Shown here: in pieces, positions 33,853 to 43,269 of the stretch
Numbering within the stretch: position 1 is the stretch's first letter
How the letters are laid out: the number at the start of each line of letters is the position of its first letter
Assembly (NCBI RefSeq): GCF_025264685.1
Contig: NZ_CP073721.1
Span: 3,587,001 to 3,651,000 of the forward strand
Reading direction: 5' to 3'
Source of the DNA: Dactylosporangium roseum
GTDB lineage: Bacteria > Actinomycetota > Actinomycetes > Mycobacteriales > Micromonosporaceae
DNA length: 64,000 nucleotides
Position numbers and translations under genes: made by a program
The notes under the pieces: generated by a model
What the model was told of the DNA's origin: nothing
The model's input: only the letters and a program-made list of their open reading frames with translations
Databases searched by the model: none

Positions 33853-35436
33853 ATGGTGGACGATATCTCCATGACCACACTTGCCGGGCTCAGCCGGTCG
33901 TTGGGCGACGACCTGGCCCGGGTCGGATCGGTCGAAGCGGCAGACGAGCCGCTCAGCGGGGTGCACGTCAGCGAGCTGCGCGACCCCCGCCCCTATCTCG
34001 CGGGCGGTGAGCTGCTGCTCACCACCGGGATGAACCTGACTATGCACACGGCCCCGTTGCGCGCCTACGCGACCATGCTCGTCGGGCACGGCCTGCGTGG
34101 GTTGGCCCTCGGCCTCGGACCCGTCCACACACGGGTGCCCCCGGTGCTGGTCCGGGTCTGTAACGAGGCGGGACTGCCGCTCTACGTCGTGCCCGAACCG
34201 ACGCCGTTCCAGCTCGTTGCACGGCGCTACTGGGAACTGCTCGCCGCTGCCGGCCGGGCAGACCTCGACCTCGCGCTCGGGGCACAGCGCGACCTCGTGC
34301 GAGCCGCGACCGACCGCAACCCCGTAGCCGCAGTCGTGCGCGTGCTCGCCTCTGCCATGGACGGGTGGGCAGCACACCTCGACCCCGACGGCTCGGTCGT
34401 GACGGTCTGGCCCCGAGCCAGCCGATCGAGCGCGAGCCAGGTCGGTGCCGAGGTCCGTCGTCTGCGGGCGGCCGGGCCACACACGGCCGCGACGTTCCCC
34501 CTCGGCGACCTCGACGTCGCGGTGCAACCGCTCTCCCGGAGCGGACGCCTGCGTGGCTTCGTCGCGACCGCCGAACGGCAGCCGGGGACCCCGCGCAACC
34601 GGCAGTTGCTCGTCACAGCGACCTCACTCCTCGCCCTCGCGGTCGAGCTGCGCCACACCGGAGTCCTGCGTCGCCGATCCGAGCGGGAGGCCGTCGCCGC
34701 GCTGCTCCTCGCCGGTCGCGTCACCGCCGCACACGAGCTCGTGACGGCCATGTCACTCGACGTCCTGCCGGGCGCTGCCCACCTTGTCGTCACGGGGCCG
34801 CTGGGACGCGACGCCGCCGACGAGCTCCTCGACGACTGTGAGCGCCACCATCTCCAGGTCTGGGGCCACTGGCGGGCCGACCGGCTGCGCCTGCTCGTGC
34901 CGGTGGGCAAGCTCGCGCAGGTGATGGCCCTGCCGCTGGGCGACAGGGGACTCGTCGCGACCGGCGAGCTGGCGCTCACGGCAGCGATGGGCGGGGCGAT
35001 CGCGACCACCCTGCGCGGAGCCGAACGGATCCTCGCCAGCGTCGGTGCCTGCACCCGGGTCGACCTCACGGCCAGCCCCGAACCGGTCGACAGGGGGCGC
35101 CGCGACTGGCTCGCCCTCCAGGCGCTGGGACAGCCGGAGCTCGAGGCCGCCGCTGCCGCCTACCTGCGCCACCGCGGAAGCTGGGAACGCGCGGCCACCG
35201 AACTGAACTGTCACCGCAACACCCTGCGCCACCGCATCGCGGCGGTGCAGCGCAGGGCCGGCATCGACCTCGACGACCCCACGAGCGCGGCCGGGCTCTG
35301 GCTAGCTCAACTGGAGCTTTCCGCATCGGCAGGCATGCAAATGCGTCCGCTTGACGGCTTCGCGCTGCCTCGAGGCGACGCAACTGGATCAAGGCGACGG
35401 CTCCCGGAGGATACGTCGTCATCTTCCCCTCGTTGA
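33853..35436 (+). CDS. PucR-family transcriptional regulator
   Basis: The 527-aa protein has an N-terminal PucR ligand domain (ELRDPRPYLAGGELLLTTGM) and the C-terminal PucR helix-turn-helix (YLRHRGSWERAATELNCHRN followed by TLRHRIAAVQRRAGIDLDDP, near residue 440-480). PucR proteins activate purine, GABA and other nitrogen-compound genes. It is divergent from the aminotransferase operon and probably controls it. ATG 33853 follows CGAGAAG; ATG 33871 is also possible. The 40 residues after the helix-turn-helix domain look like low-complexity read-through and may not be native. Confidence 0.87.
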   Translation: MVDDISMTTLAGLSRSLGDDLARVGSVEAADEPLSGVHVSELRDPRPYLAGGELLLTTGMNLTMHTAPLRAYATMLVGHGLRGLALGLGPVHTRVPPVLVRVCNEAGLPLYVVPEPTPFQLVARRYWELLAAAGRADLDLALGAQRDLVRAATDRNPVAAVVRVLASAMDGWAAHLDPDGSVVTVWPRASRSSASQVGAEVRRLRAAGPHTAATFPLGDLDVAVQPLSRSGRLRGFVATAERQPGTPRNRQLLVTATSLLALAVELRHTGVLRRRSEREAVAALLLAGRVTAAHELVTAMSLDVLPGAAHLVVTGPLGRDAADELLDDCERHHLQVWGHWRADRLRLLVPVGKLAQVMALPLGDRGLVATGELALTAAMGGAIATTLRGAERILASVGACTRVDLTASPEPVDRGRRDWLALQALGQPELEAAAAAYLRHRGSWERAATELNCHRNTLRHRIAAVQRRAGIDLDDPTSAAGLWLAQLELSASAGMQMRPLDGFALPRGDATGSRRRLPEDTSSSSPR

Positions 35437-36116
35437 CCAACACCCGCGCGGACGTCGCGACCGAGAGGGTGAGGCATGCGCAGCTCATCATCAAATCGCT
35501 ACGCCGAGGCGGGGCGTGAGGGCGGGGCATCGATGCGGCGTGCACCCAGGCGTCCAGCAGGGGGCTGCGACGTCCGTACCGCCCTTCGAGACGAGGTCCC
35601 AACCGCGTCTCGCTGCGGGGGATCAGCGGAGATGATGTCGTCGAGGGCTTGGTGCCATGTCGTCGCCGCGGGTGGGTGCCGAGCTGAGGACAGCCTCACT
35701 GCGTTGACGGGGCAGAACTCGGCGGTCGAGCAGTCACCCAGCGCCGCGGCGTGGAGGAGGCAGCGGACGGCCTGCTCGGTAGACGCCTGTCAGAAGCTCG
35801 ATTCCGCTGTGCCGGAAGCGGTGGCCGTGAGCGCTTCGGCCCTGACCACGGCTACGTGGGGTGGCTACGTCGGGTCCTTGCATCCACGGATCGGCGATGA
35901 GCGGGTCGCCGAGCGTATCGCCCGAGCGAGGCCCTGGGGCGAACACCGCAACCGGGCCGTGCGCCCTGCGCGACCTCAGCGTTGTGACGAGGTTGTCGGG
36001 CCGAGTGCTCGCGACCAGGACCGTGCCGGCCAGCCCGGCATCGACCCAGGTCACGGCCGCGACGCCGAAGTTGCAACTCACACGGTCCGACTCGAGGCGG
36101 ACCGCCATGATCGTCT
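35437..36116. other. Gene-poor stretch with a possible remnant
   Basis: No complete gene is convincing in these 680 bases. On the minus strand, from an ATG near 36105, the reading FGVAAVTWVDAGLAGTVLVA, then TLRSRRAHGPVAVFAPGPRS resembles the C-terminal domain of pyruvate kinase in pattern, but it degenerates after about 85 residues and lacks a catalytic domain. Likely a decayed fragment; low certainty. Confidence 0.25.
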
Positions 36117-37148
36117 TTATCGACTGTGCACCATCGGGTCCGACCCGGCGAGCGTAAGGGCGATGTCGATGATCATGTCTTCCTGGCCCCCGACCAGCCG
36201 CCGACGGCCGCACTCCATGAGGATTTCGCGCACATCTACGTCGTACTGAGCCGCGGCACGTTCCGCGTGGCGTAGGAACGAGGAGTAGACGCCAGCGTAG
36301 CCAAGGGTGAGGGTCTCGCGGTCGACGCGCACCGGGCGGTCCTGCAACGGCCGCACGATGTCGTCAGCGGCATCCTGTAGCTTGAACAGATCGCAGCCGT
36401 GCTGGAAGCCGGAGATGTTGGCGACGGCGATGAATGCCTCGATCGGACAGTTGCCGGCACCGGCCCCGTGGCCGGCCAGCGAGGCATCGACCCGGTGGAC
36501 GCCGCTCTCGACGGCAACGACCGAATTGGCAACGCTGAGGGAGAGGTTCTCGTGGGCGTGGATCCCGATCTCGGTCGACTGGTCGAGCACGTCGCGGTAG
36601 GCCCTCACCCGAGCGGTGACGTCGTTCATCGTGAGGCGGCCGCCCGAGTCGGTCACGTAGACGCAGTGTGCGCCATAGGACTCCATCAGCTTGGCTTGCT
36701 GCGCGAGTGCGGCGGGCTCGGCCATGTGCGAGAGCATGAGGAAGCCGGAGACGTCCATGCCGAGATCCCGGGCCGCCGCGATGTGCTGGGCAGAGATGTC
36801 GGCCTCGGTGCAGTGCGTGGCGATGCGTACTGACCGCACGCCCAGGCCGTACGCGTGCTTGAGCTCGTGGATCGTCCCGACCCCGGGTAGCAGCAGCGTG
36901 GTGAGGCGGGCGCGGCGCAGCACGCTCGCGGCTGCCTCGATCCACTCCCAGTCGGTGTGGGAGCCCGGCCCGTAGTTGACCGACCCGCCGGCCAGTCCGT
37001 CGCCGTGGGCGACCTCGATCGCGTCCACGCCGGCATCGTCGAGGGCGAGCACGATGCGCTGGACGTCCTCGGGGGTGATCCGATGGCGAACGGCGTGCAT
37101 GCCATCGCGAAGGGTGACGTCCTGGACATAGACCGACGGCGTTTTCAT
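36117..37148 (-). CDS. mhpE: 4-hydroxy-2-oxovalerate aldolase (MhpE/DmpG/BphI type)
   Basis: The 343-aa protein would cleave 4-hydroxy-2-oxovalerate to pyruvate and acetaldehyde, and pass acetaldehyde through a tunnel to its partner dehydrogenase. The HMGL-like barrel starts [20 protein letters not shown] with the metal Asp and catalytic Arg, and the metal His pair is in [11 protein letters not shown] near residue 200. The C-terminal DmpG-type communication domain ([19 protein letters not shown]) is present. ATG 37148 overlaps the dehydrogenase stop, so the two partners are co-translated. Confidence 0.92.
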   Translation of the reverse strand: MKTPSVYVQDVTLRDGMHAVRHRITPEDVQRIVLALDDAGVDAIEVAHGDGLAGGSVNYGPGSHTDWEWIEAAASVLRRARLTTLLLPGVGTIHELKHAYGLGVRSVRIATHCTEADISAQHIAAARDLGMDVSGFLMLSHMAEPAALAQQAKLMESYGAHCVYVTDSGGRLTMNDVTARVRAYRDVLDQSTEIGIHAHENLSLSVANSVVAVESGVHRVDASLAGHGAGAGNCPIEAFIAVANISGFQHGCDLFKLQDAADDIVRPLQDRPVRVDRETLTLGYAGVYSSFLRHAERAAAQYDVDVREILMECGRRRLVGGQEDMIIDIALTLAGSDPMVHSR

Positions 37149-38089
37149 GCGTTCACCTCCTGTAGTCGCTCGGCGACCTGCAGGGCGGCCGATGTCATGA
37201 TGTCGAGGTTGCCCGCGTAGGCAGGTAGGTAATGCGCGGCGCCCTCCACTTCGAGGAAGACCGACACCTGGTGGGTCGGCCTGCGCCCATCAGCGTCGAG
37301 CAGAGTCCGCACGGGCTGGTCCTCAGGAATCTCGGTGACCTGTACCTGCTGCTTGAGCCGGTACCCTGGGACATAGACCGCGACATCAGCGACCATCTTC
37401 TCGATGCTTCGCCGGATCTCACTCGCGACGTCGGGTGCCGCCTCCAACGCGTCGACGAGCGCGAACACCGTGTCGCGCATGATCAGCGGCGGCTCGGCCG
37501 GGTTGAGGATGATGATCGCTTTGCCCCGCTGTGCGCCGCCGACCTGCGTGATCGCCGCGGACGTCGTTTCGGTGAACTCGTCGATGTTCGCCCGAGTGCC
37601 GGAACCGGCGCTCTTCGACGCGATCGACGCGACGATCTCGGCATACGGCACCGGCACAACACGGGAGATCGCCGCGACCACCGGGATGGTCGCCTGACCG
37701 CCACAGGTCACCATGTTCACGTTCGGGGCGTCCAGGTGCTGATCGAGATTGACCGCAGGGATGACGTACGGGCCGATCGCCGCCGGCGTCAGGTCGATGA
37801 GCCGCTTACCGAACGGTGCGAGCCGGCTTGCGTTGTACTCGTGCGACTTGGCGCTCGTCGCGTCGAAGACGATCTCGATCTCGTCGAAGTTCGGCAGTCT
37901 GATGAGGCCCTCGACGCCGTCATGGACCGTCGGCACCTTCATCCGCGCCGCCCGGGCGAGGCCGTCGGAGCTCGGGTCGATGCCGACCATCGCGCCCATC
38001 TCCAGGTGCTGCGCGGTACGGAGGACCTTGATCATCAGGTCTGTGCCGATGTTGCCCGACCCGATGATCGCGACCTTCGTCCTGCTCAT
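37145..38089 (-). CDS. mhpF: Acetaldehyde dehydrogenase, acylating (MhpF/DmpF/BphJ type)
   Basis: The 314-aa protein would convert acetaldehyde, CoA and NAD+ to acetyl-CoA. The N-terminal Rossmann motif is [15 protein letters not shown], the catalytic Cys is in [15 protein letters not shown] near residue 130, and [20 protein letters not shown] is characteristic. ATG 38089 has AAGGAGTGAGC directly upstream. It lies 2 bases after the hydratase gene and overlaps the aldolase gene by 4 bases, the conserved order of meta-cleavage lower pathways. Confidence 0.93.
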   Translation of the reverse strand: MSRTKVAIIGSGNIGTDLMIKVLRTAQHLEMGAMVGIDPSSDGLARAARMKVPTVHDGVEGLIRLPNFDEIEIVFDATSAKSHEYNASRLAPFGKRLIDLTPAAIGPYVIPAVNLDQHLDAPNVNMVTCGGQATIPVVAAISRVVPVPYAEIVASIASKSAGSGTRANIDEFTETTSAAITQVGGAQRGKAIIILNPAEPPLIMRDTVFALVDALEAAPDVASEIRRSIEKMVADVAVYVPGYRLKQQVQVTEIPEDQPVRTLLDADGRRPTHQVSVFLEVEGAAHYLPAYAGNLDIMTSAALQVAERLQEVNA

Positions 38090-38091
38090 GC

Positions 38092-38892
38092 TCACTCCTT
38101 GCTGAAGTTGAGGGTCACCGAGCCAAGGCCGGTAATCGTGGCGGCGGCGGTGGCGCCGGGGGCGACGGCGCGCATCGGCCCGAGAGCGCCCGACAGGACG
38201 ATCTGGCCGGAGACGAGGGGGTAGCCGAACTCGCGCGCCTGAAGCGCCAGCCATCGGAGCGCGAGGAGCGGGTCGGCCAGACAGGCGGTGCCGGTGCCGG
38301 TCGACTCGTCTTGCCCGGTGACAGTCATGGTCATCGCGACGTCCTTGGGCCTGAACTCCGCGAGCGTCTTGCGGTCGTTTCCCAGCACGTACACGCCTGC
38401 CGAGGCGTTGTCGGCGACGGTGTCGACGAACGTGATGTCCCAGCCGTCGATGCGGCTGTCGGCGACCTCCATCGCCGCCACCGCGTAGTCGACCGCGGCC
38501 GCGACCTGGTCCAGCGAGAGGTCCCCCACGGCGAGGTCGTCCTTCAGCACGAACGCGACCTCGGCCTCGATCCGTGGCTGCATCAGCCGGTCGTAGGGCA
38601 CCGTCTCGCCATCGGCGTACTGCATGTCGTCGAAGAGAATCCCGAAGTCCGGCTGGTTGACCCCAAGTTGCTGCTGCACGGCTGCCGAGGTGAGACCGAT
38701 CTTGCGCCCCACGACGCGAGCACCGCCAGCGCGGCGCTGCGCCGCAATTGTGTCCTGGACGGCATAAGCCAGTGCGAGGTCGTCACTTCCGATGAGGTCG
38801 CGGACAGGCGAGCAGGCGACGCCAGCGGCGGCGGCCGTCCTCAGCCGCCGGGCTGCGGCCTCGACCGCGTCGCGGGTAGGGGCTTGCGTCAT
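38092..38892 (-). CDS. mhpD: 2-keto-4-pentenoate hydratase (MhpD/BphH type)
   Basis: The 266-aa protein would hydrate 2-hydroxypenta-2,4-dienoate to 4-hydroxy-2-oxovalerate. Visible family features are [20 protein letters not shown], the metal-binding Glu pair in [16 protein letters not shown] and the C-terminal [21 protein letters not shown] start at ATG 38892 after GAGAGTGA for family-typical length; ATG 38940 would add 16 residues overlapping the palindromic operator. It is the first gene of the lower-pathway operon. Confidence 0.9.
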   Translation of the reverse strand: MTQAPTRDAVEAAARRLRTAAAAGVACSPVRDLIGSDDLALAYAVQDTIAAQRRAGGARVVGRKIGLTSAAVQQQLGVNQPDFGILFDDMQYADGETVPYDRLMQPRIEAEVAFVLKDDLAVGDLSLDQVAAAVDYAVAAMEVADSRIDGWDITFVDTVADNASAGVYVLGNDRKTLAEFRPKDVAMTMTVTGQDESTGTGTACLADPLLALRWLALQAREFGYPLVSGQIVLSGALGPMRAVAPGATAAATITGLGSVTLNFSKE

Positions 38893-38933
38893 GCGGTCAC
38901 TCTCGCCGTCGAGCTCACTCGCAACAAGCGTTC

Positions 38934-38950
38934 GTATCACTCAGTGATAC
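38934..38950. promoter_or_regulatory. Palindromic operator upstream of the lower-pathway operon
   Basis: GTATCACTCAGTGATAC is a perfect palindrome with 8-bp arms and one central base, between the hydratase gene and the divergent vestigial IclR gene. Position and symmetry suit an IclR-type regulator site. Its own regulator is now broken. Confidence 0.65.
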
Positions 38951-38958
38951 GGTGCCGT

Positions 38959-39063
38959 GATGAGCCCGACGGGCGACCTCGACACCGCGCTGGGCAAGCG
39001 GTAACAATCCTGCGTGCCTTCGGCGTCGAGGTTGGTCAGCACAGCGCCAACGGCAAGCCATAA
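38959..39063 (+). pseudogene. Vestigial IclR-family regulator, N-terminal fragment
   Basis: From ATG 38959 the reading is MSPTGDLDTALGK, then a missing base (near 38998) shifts the frame into VTILRAFGVEVGQHSANGKP before a stop. This matches the first helix of IclR winged helix domains (ALGKAVTILRAF). Everything after is lost. It is divergent from mhpD with a palindrome between, so it was probably the original regulator of the lower pathway. Confidence 0.6.
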
Positions 39064-39129
39064 CAGACCGAGTGAGGGCTGATAGTTTCCGGATATGTCG
39101 ATCATCGTTTGCCCCGCCGCCGCGTCCGA

Positions 39130-39392
39130 CATCCCATGACGCCGAACCTGCGCCGGTCTGTCCGTATCGTTCCAGGTTCAGGCCACGCAGCACCGGCGAT
39201 GCGACGCCGAGCGGGTAGAACGGCACTGAAGTGGTCCATGACGTGGCCCGAGGCGAAGATCTCGCTGGAATGGACGGCCCCGCCGGCGTTCGGTCCGGCT
39301 TCGAGCACCGGCACGCTCCAGCCCTCGTCGGCGAGCAGGTTGGCCGCGACCAGGCCGTTGTGGCCGGCGCCGATGACCACCGCGTCGTACAT
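39130..39392 (-). pseudogene. Truncated NAD(P)/FAD-dependent oxidoreductase (phytoene dehydrogenase-like), N-terminal remnant
   Basis: ATG 39392 starts MYDAVVIGAGHNGLVAANLL, a clear FAD-binding Rossmann motif, followed by DEGWSVPVLEAGPNAGGAVH and HVMDHFSA. A frameshift near 39215 moves the continuation, FYPLGVASPVLRGLNLERYG, to another frame, and the remaining 400 or so residues of the family are missing. Its end abuts the vestigial IclR fragment, so a deletion joined the two. Confidence 0.7.
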
Positions 39393-39469
39393 CCGTCCAG
39401 TCACCCTGCCGTTCTTCCCTGCTCTGCCTGAGGTACTCGCCGCATCCGGCAACGCGCACGGTCGTCGGT

Positions 39470-40717
39470 TCAGGTGAACAGCGTGCGGAGCAGGACGCCG
39501 TTGAGCACGATGACCGATGCTGCCGTGACCGCCGCGAGGAGCGTGGTGGGGGGTCGGTTGGCGTGCTCGCCCATCAGGCGCCGCGACGCCGTGAACATGA
39601 CGAGCGGGATCAGGGCGAACGGGATGCCGAAGGAAAGCACCACCTGCGACATGACCAAGGCCCGGGTCGGTTCGAGTCCGGCGGCGAGCACGACCATCGC
39701 GGGCGCGAGCGTCAGCAGCCGCCGCAGCCACAAGGGGATCCGCCGGTGCAGGAATCCCTCCATGATGACCTGGCCCGCGTAGGTGCCGACGCCGGACGAG
39801 GCGAAACCGGAGGCCAGCAGGGCCAGCGCGAAGGCGGTGGCGGCCGTCTCGCCGGCAAGGGTTCCCAGCCCGTCGTGGACCTGCTCCAGCGTGCCGGCGC
39901 CGGTGCCGGCGCCGGAGAACAGGGCGGCCGCGATGATCAGCATGACCGCGTTGATCAGTCCGGCCAGGCCCATCGCGACACCGATGTCGGTGCGCAGCCA
40001 GCCCATGACGTAACGGTGGCTCCGGACGCTGCGCGCCGTCGCATAGCGCTCGTCCGTCGTCAGCGCGGAATGCACGTAGACGGCGTGCGGCATGACCGTC
40101 GCGCCGAGGATCCCGGCGGCCAGCAGCACGGATCCGGTGCCCTCGAACCGCGGTAGCAGGCCGCCCGCCACCCCGGCGGCCTCGACCGGCGCGTGCGTGA
40201 GGTCGTAGCCGAAGCCGACCAGCACGACGAGGAGCAGCCCGCAGACCACCCTCTCGAACCGCCGCGGCCGGCGGGTCCGGATCATCGCCAGCACGACCGC
40301 GACGACGCCGGTGACGACACCACCGAGCGTCAGGGGCAGGTCGAAGAGCAGCCAGAGTGCCACGGCGCCGCCGAGGACCTCCGCCAGGTCGGTTGCCATC
40401 GCGACGGCCTCGGCCTGTAGCCACAGCGGGATGCTCACGAACCGCGGGAGGTTGTCGCGGCAGGTCTCGGCGAGGCCGGATCCCGTGACCAGGCCGAGTT
40501 TCGCCGACAGGAACTGGATGAGCACCGCCATGACGTTCGCCGCGACGATGACCCAGACCAGCAGGTAGCCGTGGCTCGCGCCGCTGGTGAAGTTCGTGGC
40601 GAAGTTGCCGGGGTCGACGTAGGCCACGGCCGCCACGAACGCCGGTCCGAGCAGCCGGATCCCGGCCCGGCCGGACGTCGTTCCCGGCCGCTGTGCGGTG
40701 ACGCCGGCCGCGGTCAC
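39470..40717 (-). CDS. mntH: Nramp-family divalent metal (Mn2+/Fe2+) transporter
   Basis: The 415-aa membrane protein has about eleven hydrophobic helices. The Nramp metal-site motif DPGNFATN is in helix 1 (AFVAAVAYVDPGNFATNFTS), and the helix 6 MPH motif is in GATVMPHAVYVHSALT. It would import Mn2+ with protons. GTG 40717 overlaps the stop of the small gene upstream (GTGA); the frame stays open further but without membrane-protein character. The neighbouring Mn-catalase remnant fits a former manganese/oxidative stress locus. Confidence 0.9.
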   Translation of the reverse strand: MTAAGVTAQRPGTTSGRAGIRLLGPAFVAAVAYVDPGNFATNFTSGASHGYLLVWVIVAANVMAVLIQFLSAKLGLVTGSGLAETCRDNLPRFVSIPLWLQAEAVAMATDLAEVLGGAVALWLLFDLPLTLGGVVTGVVAVVLAMIRTRRPRRFERVVCGLLLVVLVGFGYDLTHAPVEAAGVAGGLLPRFEGTGSVLLAAGILGATVMPHAVYVHSALTTDERYATARSVRSHRYVMGWLRTDIGVAMGLAGLINAVMLIIAAALFSGAGTGAGTLEQVHDGLGTLAGETAATAFALALLASGFASSGVGTYAGQVIMEGFLHRRIPLWLRRLLTLAPAMVVLAAGLEPTRALVMSQVVLSFGIPFALIPLVMFTASRRLMGEHANRPPTTLLAAVTAASVIVLNGVLLRTLFT

Positions 40718-40890
40718 CGTGTCCGCCCGTGGCGGCGCACGAGGCGGTAGGTGAGCACGCCGGTGAGGACCGCGGTGGAGAGCCCGGCGTGCTGGGCGTC
40801 GGCCGGGAGGCCGGCGACGGCGGAACCCAGGAACAGCAGCAGCACTGCCACCGACGCCGTGTCCGCGCCGCCGTACGGCTGCGCACTCAT
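40714..40890 (-). CDS. Small membrane protein, 58 aa, translationally coupled to the Nramp gene
   Basis: From ATG 40890 the peptide starts MSAQPYGGADTASVAVLLLF, continues with a hydrophobic stretch to about residue 28, a second weaker one, and ends in a basic tail RRHGRTR. Its TGA overlaps the Nramp GTG start. A GGGAAG ribosome site lies upstream. The coupling suggests a helper or regulatory subunit of the transporter. I know no family for it. Confidence 0.55.
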   Translation of the reverse strand: MSAQPYGGADTASVAVLLLFLGSAVAGLPADAQHAGLSTAVLTGVLTYRLVRRHGRTR

Positions 40891-40913
40891 GTGACTTCCC
40901 GCCGGATCGGCCC

Positions 40914-41609
40914 GTGTATCGGCGCCGGGCAGCTACCCGCGAGGTGGACGTCTGGTTCAACGAGGACCTGAAGCAGGCCAACGAGGTCTGCGACTGGATG
41001 CCGCTCGTCGGCGACGCCTCCCGGCGGGACGAGGTGATCCATCAGGTGGCGACCACGCCGCTGTACATGGCGCTCACCGGCGGAGGTCCGGACATGGTCA
41101 ATTCGGCCGGCACGCCCTGGAGCGGCGGCTAGGTCAACGCCAACGGCGACCCGACCGTCGACGTGCGCAGCAACATCGCCGCGGAGTCCCGTGCGAAGAT
41201 CGTGTACGAGTACCTGAAGCAGTTCACCGACGATCCGGGCGTGCAGGACACGTTGACGTTTCTGATGACCCGGGAAGTGGCGCACTTCCAGCAGTTCACC
41301 GCGGCACTCAACGAACTGCCCGTCAATTTCCCGCCCGGGCGCCTGCCCGGTGACGACCGCTTCCAGAACCTGACGTTCAACATGTCGGACTCGGGCTCGA
41401 CGCGGGGGCCGTGGAACGAGGGCCAGGGACCTTGCCCGGTCGGCACGGAATGGCGCTACGTCGAACGGCCCACCGAGTGGATCGGTTCGGCCGAGCGGAG
41501 CAACCGGGGCGGGGAAGCCGGCGTCGAAGGCACTCCGGCCGTGCGCGGAACGCCGCCGTTCGTCCACCAGGAGCACGTGGCGGTCCGGGGCGCCGGCGCG
41601 TCCCGCTGA
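40914..41609 (+). pseudogene. Manganese catalase, broken by a stop codon and N-terminal loss
   Basis: In one frame the sequence gives TTPLYMALTGGGPDMVNSAG and TPWSGG, then TAG at 41130-41132, then VNANGDPTVDVRSNIAAESR, DTLTFLMTREVAHFQQFTAA and FPPGRLPGDDRFQNLTFNMS. This is the C-terminal two thirds of Mn-catalase; REVAHF holds one Glu and His pair of the di-Mn site. The N-terminal part with the other ligands is missing or unrecognisable, and the stop replaces a conserved residue. It cannot give an active enzyme. Confidence 0.8.
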
Positions 41610-41814
41610 ACGGCGCGGCTACATCGGGTGGTGCCGCGACATTACAGGCGAGGCCGGGAGAACCCATCGGAGCCGTCGACAACGCCGGCCCCGCATCGAT
41701 TGGATCGCTGGTGACCATCGGCGGACATCGGACGTTCGTCCGTACCGACGGTCGCCGGCGGTGGTCGATCGGCCTGCCGCTCGGCAGTAACGGCACAGAT
41801 TCCGGTCGACGGCG

Positions 41815-42189
41815 CCCGGTGCGCTCGCGCTCGGCATCCTCTTCACTACTGTGCGATCGCGCCGACGTGCGGGCTGTCACTGGGCAAGGGCATGTTCGCC
41901 GCAGCGAAGGCCGATGTACGGTCGCTGACCGCCTTCGAGGTGGATCTGTTCGGCTGGATGGCCTTGATGGTGTTGTGTTCCTACCAGGTCCCAGATGCAC
42001 CCGGGCAGCGCGGTGTACCGGTTCCTCATGCAGGCCGGCATGGCGCTCGGCTTCCTTACCGCCTACCCGGTCAGCATCTGGCTGATCAGGAAGGGAATCA
42101 AAGAAGCGGTGCGGACCGTGCCGTTCACGTCCAAGTCTCGTACATTGGGGCTGCTCCCGCTTGGCCGCCGTAGGCCCGGCCGGGGCTGA
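41815..42189 (+). pseudogene. DUF4396-family membrane protein, frameshifted fragment
   Basis: Three frames in turn carry pieces of this family: ALALGILF near 41818, then CAIAPTCGLSLGKGMFAAAK, SLTAFEVDLFGWMALMVL, and finally HPGSAVYRFLMQAGMALGFL, TAYPVSIWLIRKGIKEAV. The N-terminal half is missing. About 200 bases of non-coding-looking sequence separate it from the Mn-catalase remnant. Confidence 0.6.
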
Positions 42190-42196
42190 CACGGGG

Positions 42197-42676
42197 TCAT
42201 ATGTGTAGCCCATCGGTCTCTGCCGCCGTCGACGGCGTCCACCGGCCCGCAACGCGTCGTGCCGCGGACGTTCCAGCCAGTTCGCCTGCGGTGGCGGTCA
42301 TTTTTGCCCGGATCTCCTCGGCCAGACGCTCGGAGGCGCCGCCGGCCTTGCGCAGCCGCCGCAGTCCAAGCGCGCCGAGTGCCACTGCACTGGCCAGGTA
42401 GCCCGCGGTGAGACCGGCTGCGGCTAACCGCCGGGGAAGGACGGCGTCGAGCAGACGGAGCAGCGTCGTCGATGCCGCCCCAGCCGCCAATGCCGTGCAG
42501 CCGCCGGCCGCCGCCATCAGGAGCCCGCCTCCGGCGGTCCCGCGGATGGCGGCCGTCCATTCGTCACGGAGCCCGGACAGTTCCTCGCGAATCAGGCCGG
42601 CCAGGTCGTTCGCGAGCTGGTCGCCGGCTGCCCGATTGTGGCCGGTCGTGGTGCCTGCGGTACCGCCTTCGGACAT
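42197..42676 (-). CDS. Holin-X-like (DUF1469/phage holin family) membrane protein
   Basis: The 159-aa protein resembles the actinobacterial Holin-X family: an N-terminal amphipathic part (LANDLAGLIREELSGLRDEW), two hydrophobic helices (GGGLLMAAAGGCTALAAGAA and AAGLTAGYLASAVALGALGL) and a helical tail (RLAEEIRAKMTATAGELAGT). ATG 42676 follows GGAGGAC. Despite the name these are usually chromosomal stress-associated membrane proteins; it stands next to a CsbD gene. Confidence 0.8.
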   Translation of the reverse strand: MSEGGTAGTTTGHNRAAGDQLANDLAGLIREELSGLRDEWTAAIRGTAGGGLLMAAAGGCTALAAGAASTTLLRLLDAVLPRRLAAAGLTAGYLASAVALGALGLRRLRKAGGASERLAEEIRAKMTATAGELAGTSAARRVAGRWTPSTAAETDGLHI

Positions 42677-42920
42677 AATGCCGTCCTCCCTGCAGCGTTA
42701 CGCGCGGCGCTCGGCCGGTTCACAACCTCGGGTCGGCGGCCGTGCGGTACGGATCCGTTCCCACTCGGTGCGGCCGTACACCTCAACACCCTGCCCATGT
42801 TCGAGCCTCGGGACGTTCATCCACCCGGGCGGGGCGCATCGGCGAGATCGGCTGTGCGGTCCCTGCGGTTGGTGGGTAGGACCCGGGATGTCCCGCTCCT
42901 ACTCGAGAAGGAGGGACACG

Positions 42921-43094
42921 ATGGGTGCCGATGACAAGATCCGCAACAAGGCCGAAGAAGCGGCCGGCAAGGTGAAGGAGGGCGCCGGCCGCGCCACCGA
43001 CGACGAGCAACTCGAGGCCGAGGGCCGCTCGGACCAGGCCGGTGCCAACCTCAAGCAGGCCGGTGAGAAGGTCAAGGACGCGTTCAAGTCCTGA
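42921..43094 (+). CDS. CsbD-family stress protein
   Basis: The 57-aa protein MGADDKIRNKAEEAAGKVKE... is highly charged and helical and has the repeated K-x-x-E-x-A pattern of CsbD proteins (ATDDEQLEAEGRSDQAGANL, QAGEKVKDAF). The family is induced by general stress; its mechanism is unknown. ATG 42921 has an ideal GAAGGAGG ribosome site 6 bases upstream. The same frame is open for 500 bases before it without homology. Confidence 0.88.
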   Translation: MGADDKIRNKAEEAAGKVKEGAGRATDDEQLEAEGRSDQAGANLKQAGEKVKDAFKS

Positions 43095-43269
43095 TCGCTG
43101 GCTTCACCGCCGCCACGTGGGGCGGCGCCGCCGCCCTACGTGGCCGACGGCCCGGGTTTCACCCGGGATGGACGAGGGTAGCCACCACCTGCACGAACGC
43201 CGACAAGTCGGCGTCGACGAGTTCCGATGTGGGCCTTGGCGCCGACGGCATCATGGGGCAGGTGACCAA

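Noticed and set aside
35437..36116. Complete gene on either strand
   Set aside because: Open frames lack ribosome sites and overlap one another; only an uncertain fragment resembling a pyruvate kinase C-terminal domain is visible.
37232..38224. 330-codon plus-strand frame over the acetaldehyde dehydrogenase gene
   Set aside because: Arg/Asp/His-rich shadow frame opposite a gene with intact catalytic motifs.
40914..41609. Functional selenoprotein or read-through Mn-catalase at the internal TAG
   Set aside because: TAG is not a selenocysteine codon, there is no sign of recoding, the N-terminal ligand region is also lost, and neighbouring genes are decayed too.
42197..42676. Prophage lysis cassette based on the holin-like gene
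   Set aside because: No endolysin, capsid, terminase or other phage gene lies nearby; Holin-X proteins are common chromosomal proteins in actinomycetes.
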